A stretch of 33,044 bases of DNA from Pseudomonadota bacterium. Lineage in GTDB: Bacteria > Myxococcota_A > UBA9042 > GCA-2863065. The translations under genes and the position numbers were made by a program. Below are positions 1 to 9,345 of this stretch, piece by piece; position 1 is the stretch's first letter, and every line of letters starts with the position of its first letter. Under the pieces are notes generated by a model. That model saw nothing but the letters and a program-made list of their open reading frames with translations. It was not told where the DNA came from and did not search any database. The DNA lies in NCBI GenBank assembly GCA_002863065.1, contig PKDL01000329.1, positions 1-33,044 of the forward strand. The letters are read 5' to 3'.

Positions 1-500
1 TGGAGCATCTGACGGGTCGTCTGGCGGCACAGGTCAAAACCATGGGGAAGTTTCTCGATCAGCGATTTGGATTGTCGGTCATAGTACTTCCGCCGGATTT
101 ACCGGACGAAGCGGAGCCGCTGTTTCAGTATGGGGTACAGGCCTTCGCGGCCGGACAGTATGACCTTGCACGAGCAGTATTTAGGCACTTTCTTACGCAT
201 TTTGAGCCACACAAAAAGGTCGATTTAGCCACTATTCAAGTTGCGCGCTCATACCGACAGCAAAAGCGGTACAAGCAAGCACTCCGCGAATACTCAAGTG
301 TTTATAAAAAATATGCCTCCGTGGCTCGTAAGAATAAACCGCCAGTCCTGGATATCGTTCTTTGGGAGTCAGCCGAAACCCTCAATCTTTGGGGGCAGTG
401 TGCCAAGGCACGAGCAATGTATCGCCATTTAGGCGAGTTCAAGCACTTGAAGCGCGCTGCCCGAGGGAAAGCGCGCGCTAAATCAATGCGGTGCAAATAA
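1..500 (+). CDS. C-terminal part of a TPR/CpoB (YbgF)-like protein, truncated by the window edge
   Basis: The reading frame is open from base 3, before the ORF-track start at 42, so this is the 3' end of a longer gene. The visible part begins with a short helical stretch (EHLTGRLAAQVKTMGKF) and then a hydrophobic segment. Tetratricopeptide-like helices follow: 'YGVQAFAAGQYDLARAVFRHFL' and 'VARSYRQQKRYKQALREYSSV' carry the A/G-x3-Y-x2-A pattern of TPR units. The last residues are very basic (KARAKSMRCK). The layout of coiled coil followed by TPR recalls CpoB/YbgF of the Tol-Pal system, but no signal peptide or partner can be seen, so the role is inferred. The stop lies 30 bases before the cyclophilin start on the same strand, so the two genes are probably co-transcribed. 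Confidence 0.7.
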   Translation, partial: EHLTGRLAAQVKTMGKFLDQRFGLSVIVLPPDLPDEAEPLFQYGVQAFAAGQYDLARAVFRHFLTHFEPHKKVDLATIQVARSYRQQKRYKQALREYSSVYKKYASVARKNKPPVLDIVLWESAETLNLWGQCAKARAMYRHLGEFKHLKRAARGKARAKSMRCK

Positions 501-530
501 CGCACCCCAATATTATCAAGGGAGATAGTG

Positions 531-1097
531 ATGTTTAGGCGGAAGAATACCCGTAAAATTGATCCAATGCCGGGCGTAAAAGAGGTTCGCGCAACCGTAG
601 AAACAAATCACGGAACGATCTGGATCACCTTGTTTGCAAGTGAAGCTCCTCGTACGGTGGCCAACTTTGTTGGCTTGGCGGAAGGCACGCTCGACTTCAA
701 AGACCCCACGACAGGCGATGACACCACACGGCCGTACTATGACGGCCTTACATTCCACCGCGTAATACCCGGTTTCATGATTCAGGGAGGCTGCCCGCTG
801 GGTACGGGTACTGGCGGTCCAGGCTATAATTTTGATGATGAATTTCATCCGAGCCTTCGCCACAATAAGGCAGGAATTCTATCGATGGCGAATGCTGGAC
901 CGGGCACCAACGGTTCTCAATTTTTCATAACGCTGGGGCCCACACCTCACCTGAATAATCGGCATGCAGTATTTGGTGAGGTTACAGAAGGAATGGATGT
1001 CGTACAGGCGATTGCTGCCCTTCCACGTGATGGCCGCGATAAGCCGCATGAGGATGCGAAGATAGAGCGCATTACCTTTGAAAAGGTGATGGCATAG
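531..1097 (+). CDS. Cyclophilin-type peptidyl-prolyl cis-trans isomerase, cytoplasmic
   Basis: This 188-residue protein should catalyse cis-trans isomerisation of X-Pro bonds during protein folding. It carries the cyclophilin core in order: '[13 protein letters not shown]' with the catalytic Arg, '[10 protein letters not shown]', and '[12 protein letters not shown]'. The position of the cyclosporin-contacting Trp of eukaryotic cyclophilins is not Trp here, which is usual in bacteria. There is no signal peptide, and the N-terminus is basic (MFRRKNTRK), so it should be cytoplasmic (PpiB type). The ORF track begins at a GTG at 528. The ATG at 531 is preferred because an AAGGGAG Shine-Dalgarno lies 7 bases upstream. 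The gene runs toward ftsZ. Confidence 0.93.
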   Translation: MFRRKNTRKIDPMPGVKEVRATVETNHGTIWITLFASEAPRTVANFVGLAEGTLDFKDPTTGDDTTRPYYDGLTFHRVIPGFMIQGGCPLGTGTGGPGYNFDDEFHPSLRHNKAGILSMANAGPGTNGSQFFITLGPTPHLNNRHAVFGEVTEGMDVVQAIAALPRDGRDKPHEDAKIERITFEKVMA

Positions 1098-1222
1098 AGC
1101 TAGCCTCGGTCTGATAGCATTTCAGTACATGGGCACTATCGGGACCAGAATCATCCGTTCCGTATTTCCGAATGCGGCGACTTTTGATGGTGAAACCCAT
1201 GGTGAACGAATATCAGCGTCAC

Positions 1223-1300
1223 CTGATTTACTGAAGGAGCAGCGGCGACCTAGAGCGATACCGTGGGAGTTGTATTGTCCAGGTCGCCACCGCTAATCAG
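1223..1300. repeat. Imperfect long inverted repeat in the convergent spacer
   Basis: The outer arms CTGATTTA (1223-1230) and TAATCAG (1294-1300) and the inner arms GGCGACCT (1244-1251) and AGGTCGCC (1281-1288) are complementary. The central loop is 29 bases. Between the arms the match is poor, so it looks like a decayed hairpin or a miniature-element remnant. No other copy was noticed in the window. The function is unknown. Confidence 0.45.
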
Positions 1301-1302
1301 AA

Positions 1303-1341
1303 GGCACGGCAGCTCTCAGAGCTGGGGCCGGCTACCGTGCC
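1303..1341 (-). terminator. Nested hairpin directly after ftsZ, possible transcription end
   Basis: The outer stem GGCACGG (1303-1309) / CCGTGCC (1335-1341) encloses an inner 6-bp stem CAGCTC / GAGCTG with a 3-base loop. It begins about 15 bases downstream of the ftsZ stop, where the dcw transcript should end. There is no T-tract on either strand after it, so it is not a classical intrinsic terminator. It could instead protect the 3' end or act for both converging genes. Confidence 0.4.
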
Positions 1342-1356
1342 GCATGTGACTGCCAA

Positions 1357-2679
1357 TTACTTCCGAAGAAATGTTGGCGTGTCGAACTCGCTTTGATCGG
1401 ATTCTGAGAACGGGTTGTATTCTTTGGGTCCATGGTGCTGTGTCTGGCCGTCATTACCTCGTGCACGCTGATACGTGGGCAGATCATAATCGGTGCTTTC
1501 AACGGACTGCGTACTTTGCTGAGGTACGGCCGGTGGCTCAGCAGCCCGTGCTTCGGCGTATTGCACAGCCTGTCGTTGAGGTGCACCAACATAAACATGT
1601 TCTTCCCCACCCGCGCTACGGGTTTGACGGGTCCGAGACGTATTGGCGGGTTTCTGCCATTGCGTTTGTCGGCCAGTCGATCGAGATGACCGGCGTGACC
1701 AGGTATCGAGCTGCTGTGGAGCAGCAGTGTCGAATCCGGTCGCGACAACAGTAATCTTTACGGAATCAACCATTTCAGCATTGATCACGGAGCCGAAGAT
1801 GATGTTGCAGTTATCATCAGCTACTTCGTTGATGACATCGATAGCCTCGCTGACTTCTTGTAACCCGAGGTCAGGGCCACCGGTAATGTTCACAAGAATG
1901 CCGGTAGCGCCTCGGATGCTCCCATCCTCCAAGAGTGGGCTGCTTATTGCCATTTGAGCGGCTACGACTGCTCTGTTTTCTCCTTCTCCGACGCCGGATC
2001 CCATTAGGGCCTTACCTTTCTCTGCCATGATGGTTTTTACGTCGGCGAAATCAACGTTGATGAGGCCTGGGACTAGTATGAGGTCACTGATGCCCTGAAC
2101 GGCGTTTAACAGCACTGCATCAGCCATTGAGAACGCTTCACGCAGAGACGTTTTCGGTCCCGCAAGCTCCAGTAGCTTTTCATTCGGAATCACGATCAGC
2201 GTGTCTACCGCCTGTCGAAGCTCTTCAATTCCCTCTTCAGCTGATGCCATACGCCGCTTCCCTTCAAATGGGAACGGCTTGGTGACCACACCAACGGTGA
2301 GAGCGCCCGTCTCACGAGCTACCTCTGCGATGATAGGCGCTGCACCAGTACCGGTTCCACCACCCATACCGGCGGTGACGAACACCATATCAGCTCCGTC
2401 GATGTGCTCTAGTAGGTGCTGTTGGTCTTCCACTGCCGCTTTACGGCCTACCTCAGGATTGGCTCCTGCCCCGAGACCACGGGTCAGCTTATCGCCGAGC
2501 TGGACTTTTACTGCGGCAAGGTTTTGAGCTAGCGCCTGAGAGTCGGTATTTGCAGCAATGAACTCGACTCCTTCTAATTGAGCCGAGATCATATTGTTGA
2601 GTGCATTGCCACCGCCACCACCGATTCCGATCACTTTGATGTTGGCGCCAGCTGTTGTTTGTTGTGCGTATTCGAACAT
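1357..2679 (-). CDS. ftsZ: Cell division protein FtsZ
   Basis: FtsZ is the tubulin-like GTPase that forms the Z-ring at midcell. The 440-residue product has the N-terminal '[13 protein letters not shown]' loop, the tubulin signature '[10 protein letters not shown]', and '[11 protein letters not shown]' with the catalytic T7-loop region. A long Gln/Arg-rich linker follows, ending in the conserved C-terminal peptide 'FDTPTFLRK' that binds FtsA. The ORF track starts at a TTG at 2727. The ATG at 2679 (MFEYAQQ) is chosen because GGGGAG lies 9 bases upstream and the shorter N-terminus fits the family. It is the last gene of the dcw cluster, 90 bases after ftsA. Confidence 0.98.
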   Translation of the reverse strand: MFEYAQQTTAGANIKVIGIGGGGGNALNNMISAQLEGVEFIAANTDSQALAQNLAAVKVQLGDKLTRGLGAGANPEVGRKAAVEDQQHLLEHIDGADMVFVTAGMGGGTGTGAAPIIAEVARETGALTVGVVTKPFPFEGKRRMASAEEGIEELRQAVDTLIVIPNEKLLELAGPKTSLREAFSMADAVLLNAVQGISDLILVPGLINVDFADVKTIMAEKGKALMGSGVGEGENRAVVAAQMAISSPLLEDGSIRGATGILVNITGGPDLGLQEVSEAIDVINEVADDNCNIIFGSVINAEMVDSVKITVVATGFDTAAPQQLDTWSRRSSRSTGRQTQWQKPANTSRTRQTRSAGGEEHVYVGAPQRQAVQYAEARAAEPPAVPQQSTQSVESTDYDLPTYQRARGNDGQTQHHGPKEYNPFSESDQSEFDTPTFLRK

Positions 2680-2688
2680 GAAGTTTTG

Positions 2689-2694
2689 CTCCCC
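2689..2694 (-). promoter_or_regulatory. Shine-Dalgarno that sets the ftsZ start
   Basis: GGGGAG on the minus strand, 9 bases before the ATG at 2679. It supports this start over the upstream TTG at 2727. Confidence 0.7.
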
Positions 2695-2769
2695 TGGAAG
2701 CGGTTTGAGTGTGAGCGAAGCAGTCAATTAGTGGCCAGACGGCGCCGCTCGATTATGTAAAAAGGTTTT

Positions 2770-4014
2770 CTAGACGATCTTTCGGAACCAATTTCCGACT
2801 TTGTTCATTGCGCGTTTGAACCCACCGGGTTGCCGTGCAGATACTTGACTACGTGATGAGACTGGCTGGCCGTGATTGAAGCCGTAAGCGACCAACCCAA
2901 CTCCCGTCGAGTATTTCGGACTTCCAACGACATCCACGAGCCCTCCGACGGATACTGGTCTTCCCATCCGTGCGGGCAGATCGAGTACTTCTTCTGCAAG
3001 CTCCACCATACCCGTCATGGTGCTGGCACCGCCCGTGAGAACGACGCCACTGGAAATGAGGTCTTCGAATCCAGAACGCTGAATTTCACGTTGTACCAGC
3101 ATGTAGATTTCTTCGACTCGAGGTTCGATGATTTCACAGAGGATCTGGCGTGACCGCTGTTGAGCCTTTCTGCCACCCACTGCTGGGACTTCGATTTCGT
3201 CGTCCTCGCCCACGAGACTTGTGAGTGCGCATCCTTCGCGCATCTTTATCTTTTCGGCCTCGCCTCTCGGCGTCCGTAGACCCACTGCGATGTCGTTCGA
3301 TACATGCATACCCCCAATGGGGATCACTGCCGTATGGACAATGGCTTTATTGTAGTAGATGGCAATGTCGGTGGTGCCACCACCAATATCTACAAGCGCA
3401 ACGCCGAGTTCTTTTTCATCCGGATCAAGGCACGCTTCGGCCGAAGCGATCTGCTCTAATACGACTGAATTGACCGTCAATCCCACCCGGTTGCAGCAGC
3501 GCACAATATTTTGAACGCAAGTGCTCGCGGCTGTGACGATGTGTACCTTTGCTTCGAGGCGAACTCCGCTCATGCCGATAGGTTCTTTGACCCCATCGTT
3601 TTCGTCGATCACATACTCTTGAGGCATGACATGTATGATTTGTCGGTCCAACGGTATGTTTACTGCTCGTGCCGCCTCTATGACACGGTTTATATCCGCG
3701 TCACTGACCTCCCGGTCTTTGCCGATAGCGACAATACCCCGGCTATTGAGACTTTGAATATGTGCACCGGCGATGCCAACATACACGTTGCCTATATGAC
3801 AACCTGCCATGAGTTCAGCCTCTTCGACCGCCTCTTGTATGGCAGCCACTGTGGACTCAATGTTGACTACGACACCCTTTCGAAGCCCCTGCGATGCAGA
3901 GGTTCCGATACCTATGATGTCGATACCACCTTCGGTACGTTCTCCGACGATACAGCAAACTTTCGTTGTGCCGATGTCGAGTCCAACTATTACTTCGTCG
4001 CGGTTCGTTCCCAC
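2770..4014 (-). CDS. ftsA: Cell division protein FtsA
   Basis: FtsA is an actin-fold ATPase that tethers FtsZ to the inner membrane and helps recruit the later divisome proteins. The 414-residue product has the phosphate-1 motif 'VGLDIGTTKVCCIVGE', the second phosphate loop 'VDIGGGTTDIAIY', and the adenosine motif 'VVLTGGASTMTGM'. It ends with an amphipathic helix 'FKRAMNKVGNWFRKIV', the expected membrane-targeting sequence. The start codon is GTG, supported by AAAGGAG with a 5-base spacer. It lies 21 bases after ftsQ and 90 bases before ftsZ, the standard ftsQ-ftsA-ftsZ order. Confidence 0.98.
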   Translation of the reverse strand: MGTNRDEVIVGLDIGTTKVCCIVGERTEGGIDIIGIGTSASQGLRKGVVVNIESTVAAIQEAVEEAELMAGCHIGNVYVGIAGAHIQSLNSRGIVAIGKDREVSDADINRVIEAARAVNIPLDRQIIHVMPQEYVIDENDGVKEPIGMSGVRLEAKVHIVTAASTCVQNIVRCCNRVGLTVNSVVLEQIASAEACLDPDEKELGVALVDIGGGTTDIAIYYNKAIVHTAVIPIGGMHVSNDIAVGLRTPRGEAEKIKMREGCALTSLVGEDDEIEVPAVGGRKAQQRSRQILCEIIEPRVEEIYMLVQREIQRSGFEDLISSGVVLTGGASTMTGMVELAEEVLDLPARMGRPVSVGGLVDVVGSPKYSTGVGLVAYGFNHGQPVSSRSQVSARQPGGFKRAMNKVGNWFRKIV

Positions 4015-4019
4015 GCCAA

Positions 4020-4026
4020 CTCCTTT
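4020..4026 (-). promoter_or_regulatory. Shine-Dalgarno that supports the GTG start of ftsA
   Basis: AAAGGAG on the minus strand, 5 bases before the GTG at 4014. It lies in the short ftsQ-ftsA gap. Confidence 0.75.
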
Positions 4027-4035
4027 GGCTTTCTG

Positions 4036-5127
4036 CTACCTTGAATTGTCATTCCGCTTTGACCTTTGAGACCGACCCCCTGGCCTCTGGTTTTCCGCGG
4101 CTTGCTCCCCGGAACTTGTCTCAGCACCCTCGTTGGATGCCTCTTGTACTTCTTTCGTCGACGGGACTCCTGCCTTGAAGCTCACCGCGACTCTTGATGG
4201 GTCCGTGTTGTTGTCCAACATGACTCTGGCGATGCTGCGACCTTCGGCAGCAGCGTGGTCTATGATGGCCTCCAACCTGTCCAATTTGTTCTGTACGGAC
4301 CCGCGTCCAATCCTGATGAGGCTCCCCCGGTGGATTCCGGATCCTTCTCCGAGTATGACGGAGAGACCCAAGAGGGGGTCCATATGTATTTCGCTCACGT
4401 TGATTCGTTGCCCGATTGAACTTGTCCGCCAGACGTCCATCAGGGTAAGTGCACCCCGAACCAGGCTTCTTGTAAGTGCTTTTCGGTCCAATGTTGCTTC
4501 AGCCGCAAGATCGTTGCGAGTTAGACCGGTGAGAATTGGTAAGTCGAAATGCTCGCTAGAGGCCGACCGGGTAAAAATATTAGCCTGCTTGTCGACCAGA
4601 TAGAGTGGTCCGTCCAATGCGAGCAAAGCGACGGGTACGCGTTCCACTATCTTAATGGACAGCTGACCCGGGAGTTCTCGTCGAACGGTCGCCGTGACGA
4701 TCCAAGGGTGTGCAAGGAGAGCGGACTCTACTTCCCGTAAGTCGAGTTTCAGGATATTCGGTGCTTGTGCGACTCCAGCAGTCTCTAATAACTCTTCGGC
4801 ACTCAGGTGTTGGTGACCCTCGATATGGACATTTTGCACGCGAAAGTCTGGTGTAGCCGTTACGTACCGATATCCGTAGACGACGGCAACGGGAGCCAGT
4901 GCAAGAATGACCGCAATAAGAGCGTAGGGTAGAGAGCGCACTACCATGCGGAGCATCCAAGATGTCCCAAACGTTAATCGCCCCCATCCGGTTTTTAAGC
5001 GACTAGGTATTTGTGGTGCATGCAGCCGCTTGCGCAGAGGTGTCGATGGCTGTCGCGCATTTCGTGCATTACGCTTTACGCGGCGTTTCTGTTTCGCTGA
5101 TCCGGAGAATCGAGACAGTAGGCTCAT
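4036..5127 (-). CDS. ftsQ: Cell division protein FtsQ/DivIB
   Basis: FtsQ is a bitopic inner-membrane protein that joins FtsL and FtsB in the core divisome. The 363-residue product has a long, strongly basic cytoplasmic N-terminus (about residues 1-60), one membrane helix around residues 65-86, and a POTRA domain from about 94 ('FRVQNVHIEGHQHLSAEELL' to 'SIKIVERVPVALL'). The FtsQ beta domain follows. The last 40 or so residues are a polar, charged tail (GAETSSGEQAAENQRPGGRS) that is probably disordered. The start overlaps the ftsW stop as ATGA, with GGAGG upstream. The family assignment rests on the POTRA domain, topology and position in the cluster. Confidence 0.93.
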   Translation of the reverse strand: MSLLSRFSGSAKQKRRVKRNARNARQPSTPLRKRLHAPQIPSRLKTGWGRLTFGTSWMLRMVVRSLPYALIAVILALAPVAVVYGYRYVTATPDFRVQNVHIEGHQHLSAEELLETAGVAQAPNILKLDLREVESALLAHPWIVTATVRRELPGQLSIKIVERVPVALLALDGPLYLVDKQANIFTRSASSEHFDLPILTGLTRNDLAAEATLDRKALTRSLVRGALTLMDVWRTSSIGQRINVSEIHMDPLLGLSVILGEGSGIHRGSLIRIGRGSVQNKLDRLEAIIDHAAAEGRSIARVMLDNNTDPSRVAVSFKAGVPSTKEVQEASNEGAETSSGEQAAENQRPGGRSQRSKRNDNSR

Positions 5128-6482
5128 TTCACACCTCCAGTGTTTTGCCCTAACGTCTTAGGGTTCTGCTGGAGCGGGCGTCTTGTTTTTGACCGTGGCT
5201 TCCTGTGTGCGCTTTTCTTGCGCTTCTTTGCGCGCGTTTTCCGTCGGGTGGGGTCCAAGGGTTGCCAGGTAGATGGCTGTTCCGCGAACCGAGAAATATT
5301 AATGAGGATACCGGCGCCGAAACACGATACCAGGAGCGATGAGCCACCACCGGATACAAAGGGAAGGTTTAGGCCCTTTGTGGGTAGTAGCCCTACCGCG
5401 ACGCCCATATTAAATGCTGCCTGAATGCCGATTAGGGTAACGATACCAAATGCCATGTACCGGCCAAAGCGATCGGGTGCTCGCCATGCCGCGCGGAACC
5501 CTCTCCAGCAAAGCATGAGGAATAGGAGTACTACGCAGGCGCAGCCTATGAGTCCGAGCTCCTCCCCGATGGATGCAAATACGAAGTCGGTCCAGCCCTG
5601 GGTGAGGAACCCCATTTTTTGGCGACCATTACCAAGTCCAAGACCGGTCAGTCCTCCAGAGCCCAGACTTACGAGCGCGTTCACGGTTTGGTATCCGGTA
5701 TTCAGCCTATCAGCCCAAGGGTCGAGCCAGCTCATGATACGGCCCACTCGATTACTCGACCGGGCAATGTAGCCCACAACCATAGGAACAGCGACCAGCG
5801 ATACACCTACGATGTAGGTTATTTTGGTGCCCCCAATAAAGAGCATGCCAAAAAGTACACTTCCCAAAAGAAGGCATGTGCCGAGGTCAGGCTGGAGAAG
5901 ACACAAGAAAATGAGGATGACGCATACCAGCAGGTGCGGAAGAAACCCGATGGCCAAGGTTCGCATATCCTCCAGCTTTTTCTCTAGGCTGTAGGCAAGA
6001 TAGATAACGAAAGCGAGCTTTGCTAATTCCGACGGTTGGAAGTCTACGGGACCGATCTTCAGCCAACGAGTTGAAAAGTGACGTGTTTCGCCTAAGCCCG
6101 CAACGACAAGAACCATAAGGGCGACTGAAAACCCAAGGATATGGTACACATAGCGTCGGTACACTTGGTAGTTGAGAGTCATACCGACGACGAAGGCCCC
6201 GAGTGAAATTGCGAGATGGAGCGAGTGGGTTCGGAGAAATCTGTTGGGATCGTCGAATCGCATGTCGGCAACACCGATAGAGGCGGAATACACCATGACT
6301 GAGCCGAGGCCTAGGAGCATCAGCACACTAAAGAGAATCCATACATCGAACGGTCGTTCCACCGCATGCATGGCATGCTCATCTGGTCTGCGGCCAGCAC
6401 TCGTGAAGTGTGTTACTGCAGTCGGTACAGGTGTGAATTGGTCTGTCGACGTTATGATGGTTCGGGTAGTGCGCTGACTCAT
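5124..6482 (-). CDS. ftsW: Division-specific peptidoglycan glycosyltransferase FtsW (SEDS family)
   Basis: FtsW polymerises lipid II into glycan strands at the septum, working with FtsI. The product is about 452 residues and has many membrane helices. It contains typical SEDS segments: 'DFQPSELAKLAFVIYLA', 'LQPDLGTCLLLG', 'GLGLGNGRQKMGFLTQGWTDFVFASIGEELG' (seen in parts) and 'GLLPTKGLNLPFVSGGGSSLL'. The C-terminal tail is strongly basic (RRKTRAKKRKKSAHRKPRSKTRR). The ORF track starts at 6563. The ATG at 6482 (MSQRTTRT) is preferred because it overlaps the murF stop as ATGA. In most bacteria mraY and murD would sit between murF and ftsW, and murG and murC after ftsW. None of these is here. Confidence 0.96.
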   Translation of the reverse strand: MSQRTTRTIITSTDQFTPVPTAVTHFTSAGRRPDEHAMHAVERPFDVWILFSVLMLLGLGSVMVYSASIGVADMRFDDPNRFLRTHSLHLAISLGAFVVGMTLNYQVYRRYVYHILGFSVALMVLVVAGLGETRHFSTRWLKIGPVDFQPSELAKLAFVIYLAYSLEKKLEDMRTLAIGFLPHLLVCVILIFLCLLQPDLGTCLLLGSVLFGMLFIGGTKITYIVGVSLVAVPMVVGYIARSSNRVGRIMSWLDPWADRLNTGYQTVNALVSLGSGGLTGLGLGNGRQKMGFLTQGWTDFVFASIGEELGLIGCACVVLLFLMLCWRGFRAAWRAPDRFGRYMAFGIVTLIGIQAAFNMGVAVGLLPTKGLNLPFVSGGGSSLLVSCFGAGILINISRFAEQPSTWQPLDPTRRKTRAKKRKKSAHRKPRSKTRRPLQQNPKTLGQNTGGVK

Positions 6483-7858
6483 GCACGCCCCCCTGTAACC
6501 TGTGAGAGCGCGTGTACCACACGCTCCATACGCATCCCGCGGCTTCCTTTGACCAGTACCCAATCGTCTGGGCGAACAATGGATGTTAGGTGGCTGGTAA
6601 TTTCGTCAGCATCGTTGGCACAGACAACGTTGTCTCCATAGAATCCGGAGGCGATTTCCGCGTTGTGCTTACCGACGGCGTAAAGGATATCTACACCCAT
6701 ATCAGCCGCGAGTACTCCTACCTCCCGATGGAGGTTTGATGCATCAGGGCCTAGCTCCAGCATATCGCCAAGTACTGCAATACGACGGTCTTGTCCGGCG
6801 ACTTCACCTAGCGTTCGGAGTGCAGACGCGACGCTGGAGGGATTAGCATTGTAGGTGTCATCAATGATGTTGACGCCTGATGCGACCAGCCAATCAACTC
6901 GCCCATCTACTCCCTCGTGTCGTTCGAGAGCGCGAAGACCTTGTGCGGGGTCCAGGCCAAGGGCATGGAGAATACCGGCAACAAGCGCGCCATTCCGCAT
7001 GTCGTGCCTTGCGAGAGAGCGGAGCTCGAGTTCATATGTGCTACCACCTACGGTAAGCGATGAGGTGAGACCAGCGATGCCTCTTCGTCGTATCGTACCG
7101 ACCCTGACGTCGTCTGCTTTTGCTCCCACATTGACTACACGAGCGCCCGTCCCGGCTGCAGCTTTTACAACATACGCATCATCGGCAGCTACGACTGCAA
7201 CCGCCGTTGACTGGAGGCCGAGGTAAAGTTCTCCCTTTGCTCGGATGACCCCTTCAATGGTTCCGACACCTTCAAGGTGGGCGGCGCCGATACTCACAAC
7301 CACACCGACATCTGGGCGGCATATTTCTGTGAGCCTACTGATTTCCCCGAATTCATTCATACCGAGCTCCAGTACGATGAAATCAACATCCGCATCTGCA
7401 TTTAGTGCGCTTAGGGGGAGACCAATGCGATTATTGTGGTTACCCGGGTTTTTGTGGACTGTCCCGTAGGGCTCGAGGGCCGCTGCAGTCATCTCTTTGG
7501 TGGTCGTTTTTCCGTTACTTCCAGTAATGGCAATGACAGTCGCGTCTAGCGATTCTAAGTGCGCTTTCGCAAGTTCACCAAGTGCGAAAAGGGTATCATC
7601 TACTTCGATTGCAAACTGTGTATCCGAAAGCTCAGGTACGCGTCCCTGATGGACAAGCACGCCCACTGCCCCACTGCGTAGCGCGCCTGAGGCAAAATCA
7701 TCGCCGTCAAAGTTTACACCCCGAAGTCCGATGAAGAGTGACTGCGACGTAGCATCCAGCATTCGCGTATCACTTGATACCGCGCGCACCTTGGCATCTG
7801 CAGGGCCGTAAAGGGTGCCCTTGCAAGCGGCAGCTAGCTGGGATGCAGTCCACGTCAT
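6479..7858 (-). CDS. murF: UDP-MurNAc-tripeptide-D-alanyl-D-alanine ligase MurF
   Basis: MurF adds D-Ala-D-Ala to UDP-MurNAc-tripeptide in the cytoplasm, completing the stem peptide. The 459-residue product shows the Mur-ligase ATP loop 'AITGSNGKTTTKEM', 'NPGNHNNRIGLPLSAL', 'VLELGMNEFGEI' and 'IIDDTYNANPSSV', all diagnostic of MurF rather than MurC, MurD or MurE. The start codon overlaps the murE stop as ATGA and the stop overlaps the ftsW start in the same way, so translation of the three genes is probably coupled. Confidence 0.97.
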   Translation of the reverse strand: MTWTASQLAAACKGTLYGPADAKVRAVSSDTRMLDATSQSLFIGLRGVNFDGDDFASGALRSGAVGVLVHQGRVPELSDTQFAIEVDDTLFALGELAKAHLESLDATVIAITGSNGKTTTKEMTAAALEPYGTVHKNPGNHNNRIGLPLSALNADADVDFIVLELGMNEFGEISRLTEICRPDVGVVVSIGAAHLEGVGTIEGVIRAKGELYLGLQSTAVAVVAADDAYVVKAAAGTGARVVNVGAKADDVRVGTIRRRGIAGLTSSLTVGGSTYELELRSLARHDMRNGALVAGILHALGLDPAQGLRALERHEGVDGRVDWLVASGVNIIDDTYNANPSSVASALRTLGEVAGQDRRIAVLGDMLELGPDASNLHREVGVLAADMGVDILYAVGKHNAEIASGFYGDNVVCANDADEITSHLTSIVRPDDWVLVKGSRGMRMERVVHALSQVTGGRA

Positions 7859-9345
7859 CTGCTCGCGGCCTCCATCGTGTTCATGAGTTGTTGTGCTACT
7901 GCAACATCATCGAAGGCCAGTGATTCGCTACCGATCACCTGTACGGTTTCATGTCCTTTACCGGCGATAAGCACTACGTCGGCGGGCGTTGCCAATGCGA
8001 GCGCCTTTTCTATTGCTTTTTGTCGATCAATCTCGACTACAACGGAGTTCTCTGGTCTGCCAGAGGGGATCCCTGTGAGTATATCGGAGACTATGTGATG
8101 CGGATCCTCTGAACGCGGATTATCCGACGTGACGATAGTGATGTCCGCGTTGCCGTGAACCGCACGCGCCATTTCGGGACGCTTGGATTTATCTCGATCG
8201 CCGCCACACCCGAAGACGGTAATGACTTTACCCGCTGTCAGCTCTCGAAGTGAACTGATGGCCGTTTCAAGTGCATCTGGGGTGTGCGCATAGTCAACAA
8301 GTACATTGAGTCCGAGTGTGTTCGGGACGGTTTCAAATCGCCCGCGCACGGTAGGTACTCGCATCAATCCGTCGACAATATCGATCGGTTCAATATCCAA
8401 TAGAAGCGCGGCACCGATGGCGGCCATTGCATTTCGTAGGTTATGTCGGCCGGGTAGTTTGAGCGTTATCGTCAATGTGCCGATCGGGGTGCTAATTCGG
8501 CCCTTCGTACCACTAGGAGTCAGTTCTAAATCAATCGGATAGATATCCGCGGAGTCGTCGAATCCGAATGTCATCGTCGGGTATCGAAACTCACTAAGCA
8601 CTTCCTGTCCGTAAGGGTCGTCCGCAGGGGCAACAAGTCCTTTAAGAGTCTGGGACTGCTGCACCTCCCCGAGTAACCAATTTATTTTCGTGTCGGCGTA
8701 GGCTTCGATAGATTCATGGAAGTCGAGATGGTCTCGTCCCAGTCCAGTGAAAATGCCGACGGCAAATTCACACGCAGCAACGCGATGTAGTGCAATACCA
8801 TGCGATGACACTTCCATCGCGCAGACATCCACCTCGTCACTGACCATGGCTGCAAGAATCGCTTGTAGTTCAGGTGCCTCCGGAGTGGTCAGTCCGGTTT
8901 GGACGTGCCGATCTAGCCAGCGTGCGCCTACGGTTGTTCCTACCACGCCCCAGTTTTTTCTCGCGACCGCCAATATTGCTCGGAGAATCAGAGCAGTAGT
9001 GGTTTTTCCGTTGGTGCCTGTTACGCCAACCAACTCCAGCTGCCGTGAGGGATAGCCAAGTAATCGGGATGAGAGATTTGCCGCTGCGATTGCAGCATTA
9101 GGCACGATGATACAGCTGGTGTCTGGTAACGGTGCGGGGGCTGATTCACACACAATAGCTGCTGCCCCCTTAGCGACAGCATCGGAGATATAGGCCATAC
9201 CATCGTGGTACTGATCGACTTGTGCGCAGTAGATATCCCCTTCTCGTACTTTACGTGAGTCGGTACGTACACCCGATATATTGACGGTCAAATCACCGTG
9301 GGTACTGGTTACTAATTCCCCTTCGATCAATTCACTCAGTATCAT
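7855..9345 (-). CDS. murE: UDP-MurNAc-tripeptide synthetase MurE, meso-DAP type
   Basis: MurE attaches the third stem-peptide residue to UDP-MurNAc-L-Ala-D-Glu. The product is about 496 residues. It has the ATP loop 'GVTGTNGKTTT', 'TTPEAPELQ', 'DHLDFHES' and the substrate motif 'DNPRSEDP'. DNPR is the signature for meso-diaminopimelate, as expected for a Gram-negative wall. The ORF track start at 9414 would put 23 odd residues before the domain. The ATG at 9345 has a perfect AGGAGGT with a 6-base spacer and overlaps the ftsI stop as ATGA, so it is chosen. Confidence 0.97.
   Translation of the reverse strand: MILSELIEGELVTSTHGDLTVNISGVRTDSRKVREGDIYCAQVDQYHDGMAYISDAVAKGAAAIVCESAPAPLPDTSCIIVPNAAIAAANLSSRLLGYPSRQLELVGVTGTNGKTTTALILRAILAVARKNWGVVGTTVGARWLDRHVQTGLTTPEAPELQAILAAMVSDEVDVCAMEVSSHGIALHRVAACEFAVGIFTGLGRDHLDFHESIEAYADTKINWLLGEVQQSQTLKGLVAPADDPYGQEVLSEFRYPTMTFGFDDSADIYPIDLELTPSGTKGRISTPIGTLTITLKLPGRHNLRNAMAAIGAALLLDIEPIDIVDGLMRVPTVRGRFETVPNTLGLNVLVDYAHTPDALETAISSLRELTAGKVITVFGCGGDRDKSKRPEMARAVHGNADITIVTSDNPRSEDPHHIVSDILTGIPSGRPENSVVVEIDRQKAIEKALALATPADVVLIAGKGHETVQVIGSESLAFDDVAVAQQLMNTMEAASR

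Noticed and set aside
1371-1754. Plus-strand ORFs opposite ftsZ and other dcw genes
   Set aside because: They are shadows of strongly conserved genes on the other strand and have no family features or Shine-Dalgarno.
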